A stretch of 64,000 bases of DNA, taken from contig NZ_JANQVQ010000019.1 of assembly GCF_030730205.1 (NCBI RefSeq), positions 4,825 to 68,824 on the forward strand, in the 5' to 3' direction. The notes below the pieces were generated by a model that saw nothing but the letters and a program-made list of their open reading frames with translations, searched no databases and was not told the DNA's origin. The DNA comes from Paraglaciecola sp. (GTDB lineage Bacteria; Pseudomonadota; Gammaproteobacteria; Enterobacterales; Alteromonadaceae). Both the position numbers and the translations under genes were made by a program. Of this stretch, positions 27,901 to 36,415 are shown piece after piece. Each line of letters opens with the position of its first letter. Position 1 is the stretch's first letter.

Positions 27901-28128
27901 CCTAACATTGTGGATGCCATCAAAAACCGTGAATATTGTTATATTATCAATACCACAGAAGGTCGCCAAGCCATCGATGACTCCGTGTATATCCGTCGGG
28001 AAGCATTGTTAAACAAAGTGCCTTATACCACCACGATGAACGCCGCCTTTGCTACGGTAAATGCCAATAAAGCAGAAGATCGTGCCCGAGTGACATCAGT
28101 GCAAGATTTGCATAAACGCATACTTTAA
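24910..28128 (+). CDS. carB: Carbamoyl-phosphate synthase large subunit
   Basis: A 1072-residue CarB with the usual tandem ATP-grasp halves. The first half starts with [22 protein letters not shown] and the second near residue 557 with [21 protein letters not shown]. Carbamate and phosphate-binding motifs are seen twice, and the C-terminal allosteric domain begins near residue 940. It joins bicarbonate, ammonia from CarA and two ATP into carbamoyl phosphate. It is transcribed with carA. A GC-rich hairpin follows the stop. Confidence 0.97.
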   Translation: MPKRTDIKSILILGAGPIVIGQACEFDYSGAQACKALKEEGFRVILVNSNPATIMTDPEMADATYIEPIHWEVVRKIIEKERPDAILPTMGGQTALNCALDLNKHGVLEEFGVEMIGATADAIDKAEDRERFDKAMKSIGLACPVAEIAHSMEQAFDVSTRIGFPCIIRPSFTMGGSGGGIAYNRDEFEEICRRGLDLSPTNELLIDESLIGWKEYEMEVVRDKADNCIIVCTIENFDPMGVHTGDSITVAPAQTLTDKEFQIMRNAAIAVLREIGVETGGSNVQFGVDPKTGRLVVIEMNPRVSRSSALASKATGFPIAKVAAKLAIGYTLDELANDITGGLTPASFEPAIDYVVTKIPRFNFEKFAGANDRLTTQMKSVGEVMAIGRNQQESLQKALRGLEVGVNGLDPIIDIKDPNAKATIIRELREPGAERIWYIADAMRMGMSVDEIFTLTNIDRWYLIQIEELIVLEQQVAELGLSAIDEDLMKILKRKGFADARIADLTGVDEADVREARRNFDIHPVYKRVDTCAAEFASNTAYMYSTYDEECESNPTDNKKIMVLGGGPNRIGQGIEFDYCCVHAALALREDGYETIMVNCNPETVSTDYDTSDRLYFESVTLEDVLEIVRIEKPVGVIVQYGGQTPLKLARALEAAGVPIIGTSPDAIDKAEDRERFQKMVNKLNLKQPANATVSNLEQALVAAEKIGFPLVVRPSYVLGGRAMEIVYDIKDLTRYLKHAVKVSNDSPVLLDRFLDDAIEVDVDAICDGKDVVIGGIMEHIEQAGVHSGDSACSLPPYSLSPAIQDVMREQVKAMALELGVVGLMNTQFAVKDGKVYLIEVNPRAARTVPFVSKATGMAIAKIGARCMVGQSLASQGITKEIIPPFYSVKEVVLPFAKFQGVDPLLGPEMRSTGEVMGVGDTFVEAYAKANLGASQPIPVGGKALLSVRLNDKNRVIELGQKMLAKGFTLEATSGTADVLNQAGVACSVVNKLSEGRPNIVDAIKNREYCYIINTTEGRQAIDDSVYIRREALLNKVPYTTTMNAAFATVNANKAEDRARVTSVQDLHKRIL

Positions 28129-28133
28129 AAAGT

Positions 28134-28155
28134 GGGCCAGGAAAATTCCCGGCCC
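28134..28155 (+). terminator. Possible terminator after carB
   Basis: GGGCC, then GGAA paired with TTCC, then GGCCC (28134-28155) form a strong stem with one mismatch. The T-rich run comes only some 8-12 bases later, so termination is uncertain. Confidence 0.4.
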
Positions 28156-28234
28156 GAGTTGATTTTTATGTTTTTGTACCTATGTTGCTTTATCTAATAA
28201 AATCATGACACCAAACAAAGTGAGTTATTGAACT

Positions 28235-28711
28235 ATGAATCAATACCCAATGACAGCCAAAGGCGCAGAGATGTTGCGTGAAGAGCTGCAACATTTAAAG
28301 TCAGTTAAACGACCACAAATCATTAAGGCGATTGCCGAAGCCCGAGAGCATGGCGATTTGAAAGAAAACGCTGAATATCATGCAGCCCGTGAACAACAAA
28401 GTTTTTGTGAAGGCCGTATTCAGGATATCGAAGGCAAACTGTCTAATATTCAGATTATTGATGTCACAAAAATGGCTAATAATGGCAAAGTTATTTTTGG
28501 CGCGACGGTGACGATCCTTAATTTAGACACTGATGAAGAAACCACCTATAAAATAGTAGGTGAAGACGAAGCCGATATTAAGAACAATCTTATTTCATAT
28601 AGCTCGCCGATAGCTCGTGGTTTAATTGGTAAAGAGTTAGATGACATCGTCAATATTCAAACCCCAAAAGGGGCAATAGAATATGAAATTTCAGCGGTAG
28701 AATATATTTAA
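28235..28711 (+). CDS. greA: Transcription elongation factor GreA
   Basis: A 158-residue GreA, which enters the RNA polymerase secondary channel and triggers cleavage of backtracked RNA. The N-terminal coiled coil carries [20 protein letters not shown], with the acidic tip residues, and the C-terminal FKBP-like domain has [31 protein letters not shown] 28235 fits family length. It follows carB on the same strand, with about 100 bases between, and a clear terminator ends it. This carB-greA order is also seen in other gammaproteobacteria. Confidence 0.97.
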   Translation: MNQYPMTAKGAEMLREELQHLKSVKRPQIIKAIAEAREHGDLKENAEYHAAREQQSFCEGRIQDIEGKLSNIQIIDVTKMANNGKVIFGATVTILNLDTDEETTYKIVGEDEADIKNNLISYSSPIARGLIGKELDDIVNIQTPKGAIEYEISAVEYI

Positions 28712-28736
28712 ACCTTATTTAACTAAAGGTTGAAAT

Positions 28737-28761
28737 AAAAGAGACTTCGGTCTCTTTTTTT
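28737..28761 (+). terminator. Rho-independent terminator after greA
   Basis: GAGAC (28741-28745), TTCG tetraloop, GTCTC (28750-28754), with an A run before and a T run after. Confidence 0.92.
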
Positions 28762-28857
28762 GTGCCTGTTGGCAAGCACAAGGTAAGCTCACAAAAGGTT
28801 TTTTAATATCAACTATGCCCTTAGATGGGCGAATAACAAGTGAGGCTAGTTGAGTCA

Positions 28858-29094
28858 TTATTGTTGAGAATGTTGCGCTATGCAGTGCTTTTGCGAGTCA
28901 GCACGATTGAGCTGAACATCACACCCACCCGTTGCGGTGGCTTGCTTTACTGGCGCCTCTGTGGTCTCAGTTTCTTCGTTTACATAGTGCCCTTGGTTGA
29001 TAATAATCGGATGTTCTTGCGAAATAGCTAACTGTCCAATTTCGAGCAAGGTTAAGCTGAAAAATACAAAACAAAATATCGCTTTATTTGACAT
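28858..29094 (-). CDS. Small hypothetical exported or membrane-anchored protein
   Basis: A 78-residue protein I do not recognise. ATG 29094 has AAGGA eight bases before it, and the next 20 residues (NKAIFCFVFFSLTLLEIGQ) are a hydrophobic signal or anchor. The remainder is polar, with an acidic Thr-rich stretch (EETETTEAP) and two Cys (GGC and KHC) that could pair. The ribosome site and signal make it more than a chance frame. It lies between greA and hemN on the opposite strand from both. No function is suggested. Confidence 0.55.
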   Translation of the reverse strand: MSNKAIFCFVFFSLTLLEIGQLAISQEHPIIINQGHYVNEETETTEAPVKQATATGGCDVQLNRADSQKHCIAQHSQQ

Positions 29095-29325
29095 AACAAT
29101 TCCTTCTAGTGTTTGTCTGGCGGTTCTCGCCAATTACCTAAAAGTTTTGCAAATCACAGGCCATTTATTTTTACTCATTATTTCAATGGGTTATGCAATT
29201 AACGGGAAAACTACCGTGAGAGAAAAACCAATAGTTAGCAAATTTCACTACTTGTTAGTAAAAGGGACAGAGCTGACAATATAGTGGGCTAAACAATAAT
29301 TAGCTCATGACATAAAGAATAAAAC

Positions 29326-29339
29326 TTGAGCTTGATCAA
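29326..29339 (+). promoter_or_regulatory. FNR/Anr-type site upstream of hemN
   Basis: TTGAG-CTTG-ATCAA differs from the TTGAT-N4-ATCAA consensus at one base and lies 60 bases before the hemN start. Activation at low oxygen fits an oxygen-independent haem enzyme. The gap 29095-29398 otherwise holds only the promoter of the small minus-strand gene. Confidence 0.65.
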
Positions 29340-29398
29340 AGTATTTTTATATTGGGTAAGACACACTGTCTATACCCAACTTGCTGTGATAGAAATGA

Positions 29399-30763
29399 AT
29401 GTTAACCACTACGGAACTTACCTTACTCAAAAAATATAACTCAGCCGCACCGCGTTATACCTCATATCCCACTGCATTGGGCTTTGATGAGCACTTTTCT
29501 CGGTTGGACTTTGTAAGGGCAGTGCAGACTAGCCAAAACCGTTTATTGTCGTTGTATGTGCATATTCCTTTTTGCCATAGTCTTTGTTACTACTGTGGCT
29601 GCAATAAAATTGTGACTCGCCATCAACATAAAGCAGACATTTATCTTGACTATTTAGAGAGGGAAATAATTGGGCAGTCATCCCTGTTCAAAAAATACAA
29701 AGTCAGCCAAGTGCATTTAGGTGGTGGTACGCCAAGCTTTTTAAATGAAAGGCAAATGCAGCGACTCATGACCTTACTAAATCAGCATTTTTCCATCGAT
29801 GAAGGTGCTGAAATTAGTATCGAGATAGACCCGAGAAAAATACAATTGAGTTACGTTGATCTGTTAAAAAACCTCGGTTTTAACCGTATTAGCATCGGGG
29901 TACAAGATACGGACCCAAAAGTGCAGTCTGCGATTAATCGCATTCAAGACACGCCATTTATTGCAAAACTGGTTGAGCGAGCACAGCAACTCGGTTTTAG
30001 TTCTGTTAACGTTGACTTGATTTACGGCTTGCCCTGGCAAAATGAGCAGACCTTTGCCAATACGCTTGCTAACGTCTTGGCGATGCGGCCTGAAAGAATC
30101 TCACTGTTTAGTTACGCACATTTACCCTCACGTTTTGCGTCCCAGCGAAAAATCCTTGATCATTGGCTGCCCAGTACAGAATTAAAATCGAGCTTGATGT
30201 GCCAAGCAATTGAAACACTCACACAACATGGCTATGTGTTTATTGGTATGGATCATTTTGCTCTTCCACAAGACGAGTTGAGTAGGGCATATCGTGCCGG
30301 ACAGTTGCATCGTAATTTCCAAGGTTATACTACTCAGGGCAACACTGATTTATTAGGCTTAGGCTTGACCAGTATCAGCTCAATTAATCATACCTACAGC
30401 CAAAATAAAAAAGACTTAATGGCGTATTATGCAAAGCTGGATGAGGAGGAAAACGCTTTAGCAAAAGGCCTAATGCTGACAGATGATGATCAAATACGGG
30501 CATTAGTCATTAAAGCCTTAATGTGTAATGGCGTTGTTATAAAATCGGCAATAGAGCAGCAAACACAGATAAACTTTGATGAGTATTTTGCGGAAGAAAT
30601 GCAGCGCTTAGTACCTTTAGCACAAGATGGCTTGCTTACGCATGACGATGTCGCCATTCAAGTATTGAACAAGGGTCGATTATTAATTAGGTATATTGCC
30701 AGTATGTTTGATGCTTATTTACCTCATCAACAGCAAAAAAGTCAGTTGTCAAACGTGGTTTAA
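29399..30763 (+). CDS. hemN: Oxygen-independent coproporphyrinogen III oxidase
   Basis: A 454-residue radical-SAM enzyme that decarboxylates coproporphyrinogen III to protoporphyrinogen IX without oxygen in haem synthesis. The iron-sulfur ligands are in HIPFCHSLCYYCGC (Cys 59, 63, 66 and the extra Cys 68 typical of true HemN). HLGGGTPSFL, the SAM-binding motif, and RISIGVQDTDPKVQ are present, and the start PRYTSYPTALGF also marks genuine HemN rather than HemW. The family N-terminus fits ATG 29399, though the ribosome site is weak. Its 3' end overlaps the convergent piuC-like gene by four bases. The FNR-type site upstream suggests anaerobic induction. Confidence 0.95.
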   Translation: MLTTTELTLLKKYNSAAPRYTSYPTALGFDEHFSRLDFVRAVQTSQNRLLSLYVHIPFCHSLCYYCGCNKIVTRHQHKADIYLDYLEREIIGQSSLFKKYKVSQVHLGGGTPSFLNERQMQRLMTLLNQHFSIDEGAEISIEIDPRKIQLSYVDLLKNLGFNRISIGVQDTDPKVQSAINRIQDTPFIAKLVERAQQLGFSSVNVDLIYGLPWQNEQTFANTLANVLAMRPERISLFSYAHLPSRFASQRKILDHWLPSTELKSSLMCQAIETLTQHGYVFIGMDHFALPQDELSRAYRAGQLHRNFQGYTTQGNTDLLGLGLTSISSINHTYSQNKKDLMAYYAKLDEEENALAKGLMLTDDDQIRALVIKALMCNGVVIKSAIEQQTQINFDEYFAEEMQRLVPLAQDGLLTHDDVAIQVLNKGRLLIRYIASMFDAYLPHQQQKSQLSNVV

Positions 30764-31440
30764 ACCACCGAATGCTGCCTCACTAAATTATGGTAAACAT
30801 GATGTAGGCGGTCGAGTTTGCTGCGTTCAATATCATCATTTTGGGCAATATCTTGAATGACCCTGTCGAGTTCAAATAAAGACTGACGAGTGGTGGGGTT
30901 GGGTATCAAACTTTGCATCCAAGTTATAGCTGCTAAGCGTGTGCCTTTGGTAACAGGCGTAACCTGGTGCAAGGAACTTGAAGGGTACACTACCGCATTA
31001 CCGGCCCGTAGTTTTACGCGTTGTTCGCCAAAGTCAGTTGAGATTAGCAGTTCGCCACCTTCATAATCCTCCGGTGGACTTAAAAATAGGGTCATGGACA
31101 TATCGCTGCGCATCACATCTTGGCTATTAGGCAGTCGCATGATGGACGCATCCACATGATAACCATAAGTTTCGTTTGCTTCGTAGCGATTAAAACAGGG
31201 GGGAAATATTTTATGGGGTAATACGGCTGAGACTAAACTTGCGTGTTCCCCCATAGTGGCTAATAAATTATTGGCTAAGGCTTGGATTTGAGGATCTCGC
31301 GGATTTGCCTGCGAATTACGTTTCACATCTGCAGCCATCCCCATTGCCGTAATCGCGCCATCTTGCCAATTTACCTTGGTCAATATTTTTCTATAGTCTG
31401 CCACTTGTTGTGGGCTAATTAATGCTTCAATAATGACCAA
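30760..31440 (-). CDS. piuC: Fe(II)/2-oxoglutarate dioxygenase, PiuC/YbiX family
   Basis: A 226-residue PKHD-type hydroxylase with the iron ligands H95-x-D97 (GYHVDAS) and H158 (SSSLHQVTPV), and the 2-oxoglutarate Arg at 168. Length and motifs match YbiX/PiuC. TTG 31440 is the start: AGGAG ends seven bases before it and no in-frame ATG lies near. It is 16 bases behind the catecholate receptor on the same strand, as ybiX follows fiu in E. coli and piuC follows piuA in Pseudomonas; the operon should be iron-repressed. The substrate of PiuC is not established. Its end overlaps hemN, which is convergent. Confidence 0.93.
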   Translation of the reverse strand: MVIIEALISPQQVADYRKILTKVNWQDGAITAMGMAADVKRNSQANPRDPQIQALANNLLATMGEHASLVSAVLPHKIFPPCFNRYEANETYGYHVDASIMRLPNSQDVMRSDMSMTLFLSPPEDYEGGELLISTDFGEQRVKLRAGNAVVYPSSSLHQVTPVTKGTRLAAITWMQSLIPNPTTRQSLFELDRVIQDIAQNDDIERSKLDRLHHVYHNLVRQHSVV

Positions 31441-31456
31441 GGTGGTGCTCCTAAAC

Positions 31457-33766
31457 TTAAAATTTCCAGCTAGCAGTGGCTCGAACGTTACGCGCCTCGC
31501 CTAAGTACATAAATGTGCCAGAGCGATAGGCTGCCGTCCAATATTCATTGTCTGCTACGTTACCAATATTCAGACGGAAATTCAGGGTATCCGAATAATA
31601 GTAGTTGGCGAACAAATCAATCACGCTATAGCTAGGCACCACAATGCTGTATTGTCCTGTTTCGGCATCGTAGCCAGCAGCGCTGTCTGGTTGACCGCCG
31701 TACATTTCACTTTTATAGGTAAACGAAGTACCAAAGGCAAGGGTTTCATTGGGCTGATAGCGTAGTTGTAAATACAAAGATTTGTCGGCGAAGTTACTCA
31801 GCGCTAAACCTACTGAGGACTCAACATAAGACTCAAGAATTTCAGAGTCCATTACTGCTGCGCTCATTTGTACACTAAGCTCATCGGTGATGGCACCTGA
31901 TAACGAAAGCTCCACACCTTTAACGCGGTTTTTACCAGTATTTAGTGTACCAAGTGAGGCGTAATCGTCCTCACCGATACTCTCCATTACGTCACTTTTG
32001 GTGACTTGGAACCATGCCGCAGTAGCTAATAATTTATCATCAAAGAGCTCCCATTTAGTGCCCAGTTCAATATTTTTGACTTGTTCTGGATCGGAGTTTT
32101 GCACTTGGCTTGGGTCGCCACATAATCCGCCGTAACCACAACTGCCACCTACATCAGATTCACCACCGTTGATATTAGTTGCAGTGCTATAGGTCAAATA
32201 TATATTGGCTTCTTCGTTAATGTTGTATACAAGACCAAGGTGACCATTGGTTAGGGTGTCGGAGTAATCATATTGGTCAGGCTCTGAACCTGCGCCCACG
32301 GTGTTGTCATAATCAAACGAGTCAGCTCGCAAACCAAAAAACACATCAAACTCTTCACTTAAGGCTAAGGTATTCATAACATACAAGGCTTGAGTTTTAA
32401 CATCCATTTGGGCGTCTTTGGCGCCTCTTGAGAAGGTGCGCTGGGTCATGGTAGTAATGTTACTATCGTCAGCTGTTACGCAATACCCATCACTTACGCC
32501 ACGTCGACCTGCTATCCGGCAGTTAGACTCACCTAGATAGTTGATATCGTAAACGCCGTTATCCACAGACTCTTGGCTAAATTCTGCACCAAATACCCAT
32601 TTGTTTTTTAATCCGAAAAGAGTGTTGTCCCAAAAGAAATTAAATTGGCTGGCGACATAATCAATTTCTTGCCAGCCCTGATGCGTACTTAAACTTAGGG
32701 CTGCTGCGCCCGGTGCAGTGGGGTCACTTTCATCTCGTGTGGCTGCGCCTATACCGGTGGTAATATAGCCGTTTGAAGTCTTGCCCCAACGAGTAGCATT
32801 GTAAAAGCGCATGTTGTCATTAATTTCATAATTTGTACGCAGGGTGAGGGCTTTAACCTCTGTATCTAAAAAGTCTTCTTGTTGAGCATAAACAGGAATG
32901 CCTTCGACAGGTTTGCGTGTGGTTCTATCAAAATAACTACCCATATCTGGCACATCTTCGGCATTTAAATAATACGCATCAGCGACAAAATTTAGCTTAC
33001 TGGTGGGCTCGATATAACCTGAAAGTAAAAGGCCTTGGCGAGTACTTTCGATGCCTTCACGGTTAGGCGCATCTTCACTTGCTTGTAATACGTTCAAGCG
33101 TAGGGCGGTTTCGTTACTGATCGCGATATTAGAGTCAACCACAATACGATAATGTTCATCAGTACCGATACTGCCGTCTAAGCGATTAAAGTTGTAATCA
33201 GGTGAAGCTTGTTTAGTGATACTGTTTACCGCACCACCTGATGAACCACGGCCAGCAAAGGTAGAACTGGGCCCTTTAGTGATTTCAACTTGCTCGGTAG
33301 CAAAACTCTCACGGGTAGTCATGCCTGGGTCACGTAAACCATCAACAAAGACATCGCTACGAGCTTCATGGCCGCGGATAACATAACGGTCACCAAAGGC
33401 ATTACCGTTTTCGCCGGTACCAATAGTAACGCCTGATTGAGTGGCTAAAATTTCTTTAAGATCCGATTTGCCCGATTCAAGAATTTGTTTTTGAGTTAAT
33501 ACCGATATGGTTTGCGGGGTGTCAGCAAGCTCGGCTAAACGACGCACATCGCCAGATTTAAGGGCGCGATAAGGAGATTGAGCCATACCGAATACTTCGA
33601 CTATCTCAATTTCTTTGGTCTGAGATTTACATTCTGCGGTTTGCAAAGTGGTGTCTTGTTCACATTCAGTATCATTTGCTTGAACTGCAGCTGATGCGAA
33701 GGTAAAGGCTATCGCGAGCGCTTTTGATCCCAATCTTTCATTTTTGTGTTTGTGCGTGTTTTTCAA
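31457..33766 (-). CDS. TonB-dependent catecholate siderophore receptor, Fiu/PiuA-like
   Basis: A 769-residue TonB-dependent receptor of the siderophore class (TIGR01783-like). It has a signal peptide (cleavage near VQA-ND), a TonB box in EIVEVFGMAQSPYR, a plug with LADTPQTISVLTQKQI and the conserved KGPSSTFAGRGSSGGAVNSI motif, and a barrel ending in the canonical Phe (ATASWKF). It probably takes up iron-catecholates or their monomers in the outer membrane. TTG 33766 is the only supported start, with GGGAG six bases before it. A Fur box lies 70 bases upstream. The PiuC-type dioxygenase is next in the operon. The Fiu/PiuA label rests on that pairing; the exact siderophore is unknown. Confidence 0.92.
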   Translation of the reverse strand: MKNTHKHKNERLGSKALAIAFTFASAAVQANDTECEQDTTLQTAECKSQTKEIEIVEVFGMAQSPYRALKSGDVRRLAELADTPQTISVLTQKQILESGKSDLKEILATQSGVTIGTGENGNAFGDRYVIRGHEARSDVFVDGLRDPGMTTRESFATEQVEITKGPSSTFAGRGSSGGAVNSITKQASPDYNFNRLDGSIGTDEHYRIVVDSNIAISNETALRLNVLQASEDAPNREGIESTRQGLLLSGYIEPTSKLNFVADAYYLNAEDVPDMGSYFDRTTRKPVEGIPVYAQQEDFLDTEVKALTLRTNYEINDNMRFYNATRWGKTSNGYITTGIGAATRDESDPTAPGAAALSLSTHQGWQEIDYVASQFNFFWDNTLFGLKNKWVFGAEFSQESVDNGVYDINYLGESNCRIAGRRGVSDGYCVTADDSNITTMTQRTFSRGAKDAQMDVKTQALYVMNTLALSEEFDVFFGLRADSFDYDNTVGAGSEPDQYDYSDTLTNGHLGLVYNINEEANIYLTYSTATNINGGESDVGGSCGYGGLCGDPSQVQNSDPEQVKNIELGTKWELFDDKLLATAAWFQVTKSDVMESIGEDDYASLGTLNTGKNRVKGVELSLSGAITDELSVQMSAAVMDSEILESYVESSVGLALSNFADKSLYLQLRYQPNETLAFGTSFTYKSEMYGGQPDSAAGYDAETGQYSIVVPSYSVIDLFANYYYSDTLNFRLNIGNVADNEYWTAAYRSGTFMYLGEARNVRATASWKF

Positions 33767-33836
33767 CGTTATCTCCCAATCAAGTGTGTGTTGTTATTAA
33801 GTTTCAAAAGCATAATTAAAACTTAAACGCATTGCA

Positions 33837-33855
33837 AATGATAATAGTTATTATT
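33837..33855 (-). promoter_or_regulatory. Fur box upstream of the siderophore receptor
   Basis: AATGATAATAGTTATTATT contains TGATAAT-A-GTTATTA, matching the 7-1-7 Fur pattern in 12 of 14 arm positions. It is 71 bases before the receptor start. The rest of gap 33767-34121 has no gene; CAGAGCTAA (33996-34004) and TTAGCTCTG (34016-34024) form a second inverted repeat of unknown role. Confidence 0.8.
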
Positions 33856-34121
33856 TAGCTTAACTATTCAAATAATAATAAAAATGTTGGGCGTTTTGTT
33901 CGATAATTAGCCTTATCCTTAACATTCGAAGGCATTTCCGTGTTTCTCGCCCCTTTTTCTATGGGCTAGCTAGGAATTTTTCTGTTTCAAAGCCACAGAG
34001 CTAAGTGAGATACGTTTAGCTCTGGATGGAATGACTAAGGCGGTTTCTTGACGTGACGTAAACAATACTAAGGATTTGAGCAACACTCTGATAAAAAGGG
34101 CAACAAGTCTTACTACTGTAT

Positions 34122-34520
34122 TTATTCGGATTCGATGGCGTAACTTGTGCTAATTGCTACATTGCCGCTTAACATTAACATGACTGAACAATATTTTTCA
34201 GCCGATAACTGCACTGCTCTTGCCATGTGTTTGTCGGTAATATTATGACCTTTGACGACATAATGAGCATGAATTTTTGTGAAAACCTTAGGAGGAGAGT
34301 CGGCGCGTTCTGCCGTTAACTCACAATAGCAGTCTTCTATAGTAAGCCGAGATTTTTGCAAAATATCCACCACATCGATTGAAGAGCAAGAGCCTACAGC
34401 GAGCAATACACTCTCCATTGGTGAGATCGCTTCAGCATTTCCGTCCATAACTAGGGTTCTGCCGCTGTCGGTTTCACCTAAAAATGATAGCCCTTGTTGC
34501 CAACTTACTTTTGCTTTCAT
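34122..34520 (-). CDS. OsmC family protein, YhfA-like
   Basis: A 132-residue OsmC/Ohr-fold protein of the YhfA subgroup. It has the beta-rich start KAKVSWQQGLSFLGETDSG, the first conserved Cys in LLAVGSCSSIDVVDILQKSR, and the second in AEKYCSVMLMLSG; both sit where the catalytic pair of OsmC peroxidases lies. Ohr and OsmC reduce organic peroxides; the role of YhfA is not established. ATG 34520 is preferred to the GTG codon just before it. It follows the CvfB-like gene by six bases, so they are probably one operon. Confidence 0.88.
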   Translation of the reverse strand: MKAKVSWQQGLSFLGETDSGRTLVMDGNAEAISPMESVLLAVGSCSSIDVVDILQKSRLTIEDCYCELTAERADSPPKVFTKIHAHYVVKGHNITDKHMARAVQLSAEKYCSVMLMLSGNVAISTSYAIESE

Positions 34521-34526
34521 CACAAC

Positions 34527-35369
34527 CTACTTTGTTTCATCGATTAGCGTAATTTTATTTTTGTCGAGCAAAATACGTTTTTGCTTGAAGAGTCCGCCTA
34601 AGGCTTTTTTGTAGGCACTTTTACTCACATTAAAGCGTTTTGTTATTTCGTCAGCTGGGCTTTTGTCGGTTAAGGTAGACAAACCACCATGGGCAATGAG
34701 GTCGTCTATGATTTGCTCTGCTAAACTGCCCCTAGCATCTTTGTCATGAAATTGAAAACACAGATCGATTTTGCCATCTTCACGAACACGTTTAATGAAG
34801 CCAGGTAATTTGTAGCCAACTTTTATGGGTTTGAATACTTCATCTTTGAAAATTAAGCCTAAATACGCGCCATTTATGACGGCCTTGTAGCCCATATCAG
34901 TACGACCACTGATCAATAAACTCACTTCTTGTTTAGGCTCAAATTCCGAGGCGACTTCAGGTAGAAAATCACGTAGACGAGTGGAGGCAGCAATGCGATT
35001 CGTTTCTTCGTCACAAAACACATAGACGACGTATGACATGCCTTCAGACATTGGATAATCTTGTTCGCTGAAGGGGACTAGCAAATCTTTTTCTAAGCCC
35101 CAATCTAAAAATGCCCCTACCTTATTTACGCTGACTACTTTTAAATAGGCACACTGATCAACCTGCGCTTTAGGACTTTTAGTGGTGGCGATAATACGAT
35201 CATCACTGTCGTGATAAATAAATACATCGAGCATATCACCTTGCTTGCAGCCTTGTGGAGCACTATTTGTGGGCAGTAGGATTTGACCTAGTTCACCACC
35301 GTCAAGGTAAAAACCAAAGGGAACCTGATTAACGATTTCGAGGTGATTAAACTTTCCAATATGAACCAT
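34527..35369 (-). CDS. CvfB/YitL family S1-like RNA-binding protein
   Basis: A 280-residue protein with three S1-like domains and a C-terminal winged helix, the CvfB architecture. The first S1 unit is HLEIVNQVPFGFYLDGGELGQILLP, the second VVSVNKVGAFLDWGLEKDLLVPFSEQ, and the third GYKLPGFIKRVREDGKIDLCFQ. The winged helix is near the end (DEITKRFNVSKSAYKKALGGLFKQKRI). In Staphylococcus CvfB influences virulence gene expression and binds RNA; the role here is unknown. ATG 35369 is used; a TTG two codons earlier has a better-placed AGG and could be the start. The YhfA-like gene follows. Confidence 0.88.
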   Translation of the reverse strand: MVHIGKFNHLEIVNQVPFGFYLDGGELGQILLPTNSAPQGCKQGDMLDVFIYHDSDDRIIATTKSPKAQVDQCAYLKVVSVNKVGAFLDWGLEKDLLVPFSEQDYPMSEGMSYVVYVFCDEETNRIAASTRLRDFLPEVASEFEPKQEVSLLISGRTDMGYKAVINGAYLGLIFKDEVFKPIKVGYKLPGFIKRVREDGKIDLCFQFHDKDARGSLAEQIIDDLIAHGGLSTLTDKSPADEITKRFNVSKSAYKKALGGLFKQKRILLDKNKITLIDETK

Positions 35370-35543
35370 AAACAATGCTAAACCTAATGTAATAATGACC
35401 CAGTATGATAACCGATAATTAGATTAGGCTATATACCCAAATCGATGCAAAAAAAATTATATTGCAGCTAAAAATTGTCGACTAACACGCTATTTTTCGT
35501 GGCATAATCACTGCAATAGCCACTTGTTCTAGCTGGAAAATTG

Positions 35544-36401
35544 ATGGGTAGCGTGTTTCTCAATGGTGATTTTATGCCGATGTCGGAAGCGAAAATATCG
35601 CCGATGGATAGAGGTTTTTTATTTGGTGATGGCATTTATGAAGTCATACCTAGCTATGCCGGAAAATTGGTAGGCTTTGAGCCGCACATGCGCCGCTTAG
35701 AAACGGGTTTACAGGCTATTGGTATGCCGATGCCAATGGGCATTAGTGCCATCAAAACCGTAGTCGAACGTTTAATTGTTGAAAACGGCGCGGGAAATTT
35801 AGGCATTTACTTACATGTTAGCCGCGGGGCTGATGTGAAGCGGTTTCATGCATACCCAACAAATGTGAGTCAGACGGTGTTTGCTTTTGCTTTTGAGATC
35901 CCTGCCGAACCGGTGGCGGATAAAAGCAAGTCAAAAGGGTTTAAAGTGGTGACGAGTGAAGACTTACGCTGGAAACGTTGTCACATAAAATCAACCTCAC
36001 TGTTAGGAAATGTCATGCATTTTCAACAAAGTCAAAGCGCAGGGGTAAATGAAACGATTTTGTACGATGACAATGCCTATTTAACTGAAGCCAGTTCTTG
36101 TAATGTGTTTATTGTCAAAGACGGTGTCATTATAACGCCACCTTTAAGTGAAAAACTCCTGCCAGGTATAACCCGAGGTATGCTACTCGACATACTCAAA
36201 AACGATGGCAGCCTGTCGTTTGAAGAGCGAGCAGTGCACATGGATGAAGTGCGTAGTGCCGATGAAATTTGGTTAACTAGCTCATCGAAAGAAATCGCTC
36301 CCGTGATTGAAATAGATGGCCTGCCTGTAGGTGATGGCCAAATTGGCGATATATGGTTAAAAGCACAGGGCTTGTTTAGCCAACATAAATATAACGAGTA
36401 A
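35544..36401 (+). CDS. D-amino-acid aminotransferase (class IV PLP)
   Basis: A 285-residue fold-type IV aminotransferase. The PLP lysine is K149 in RWKRCHIKSTSLLGNV, which matches the D-amino-acid aminotransferase signature rather than the branched-chain enzyme. The start VFLNGDFMPMSEAKISPMDRGFLFGDGIYEV is typical of this fold, and LTEASSCNVFIVKDGVIITPP is the later cofactor-binding loop. It interconverts D-alanine and D-glutamate with their keto acids. ATG 35544 has GGA seven bases before. Alanine racemase follows 14 bases later, so the pair links L-Ala, D-Ala and D-Glu, which are cell-wall precursors. 4-amino-4-deoxychorismate lyase is a less likely alternative. Confidence 0.88.
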   Translation: MGSVFLNGDFMPMSEAKISPMDRGFLFGDGIYEVIPSYAGKLVGFEPHMRRLETGLQAIGMPMPMGISAIKTVVERLIVENGAGNLGIYLHVSRGADVKRFHAYPTNVSQTVFAFAFEIPAEPVADKSKSKGFKVVTSEDLRWKRCHIKSTSLLGNVMHFQQSQSAGVNETILYDDNAYLTEASSCNVFIVKDGVIITPPLSEKLLPGITRGMLLDILKNDGSLSFEERAVHMDEVRSADEIWLTSSSKEIAPVIEIDGLPVGDGQIGDIWLKAQGLFSQHKYNE

Positions 36402-36415
36402 ATAAGCGCTACACG

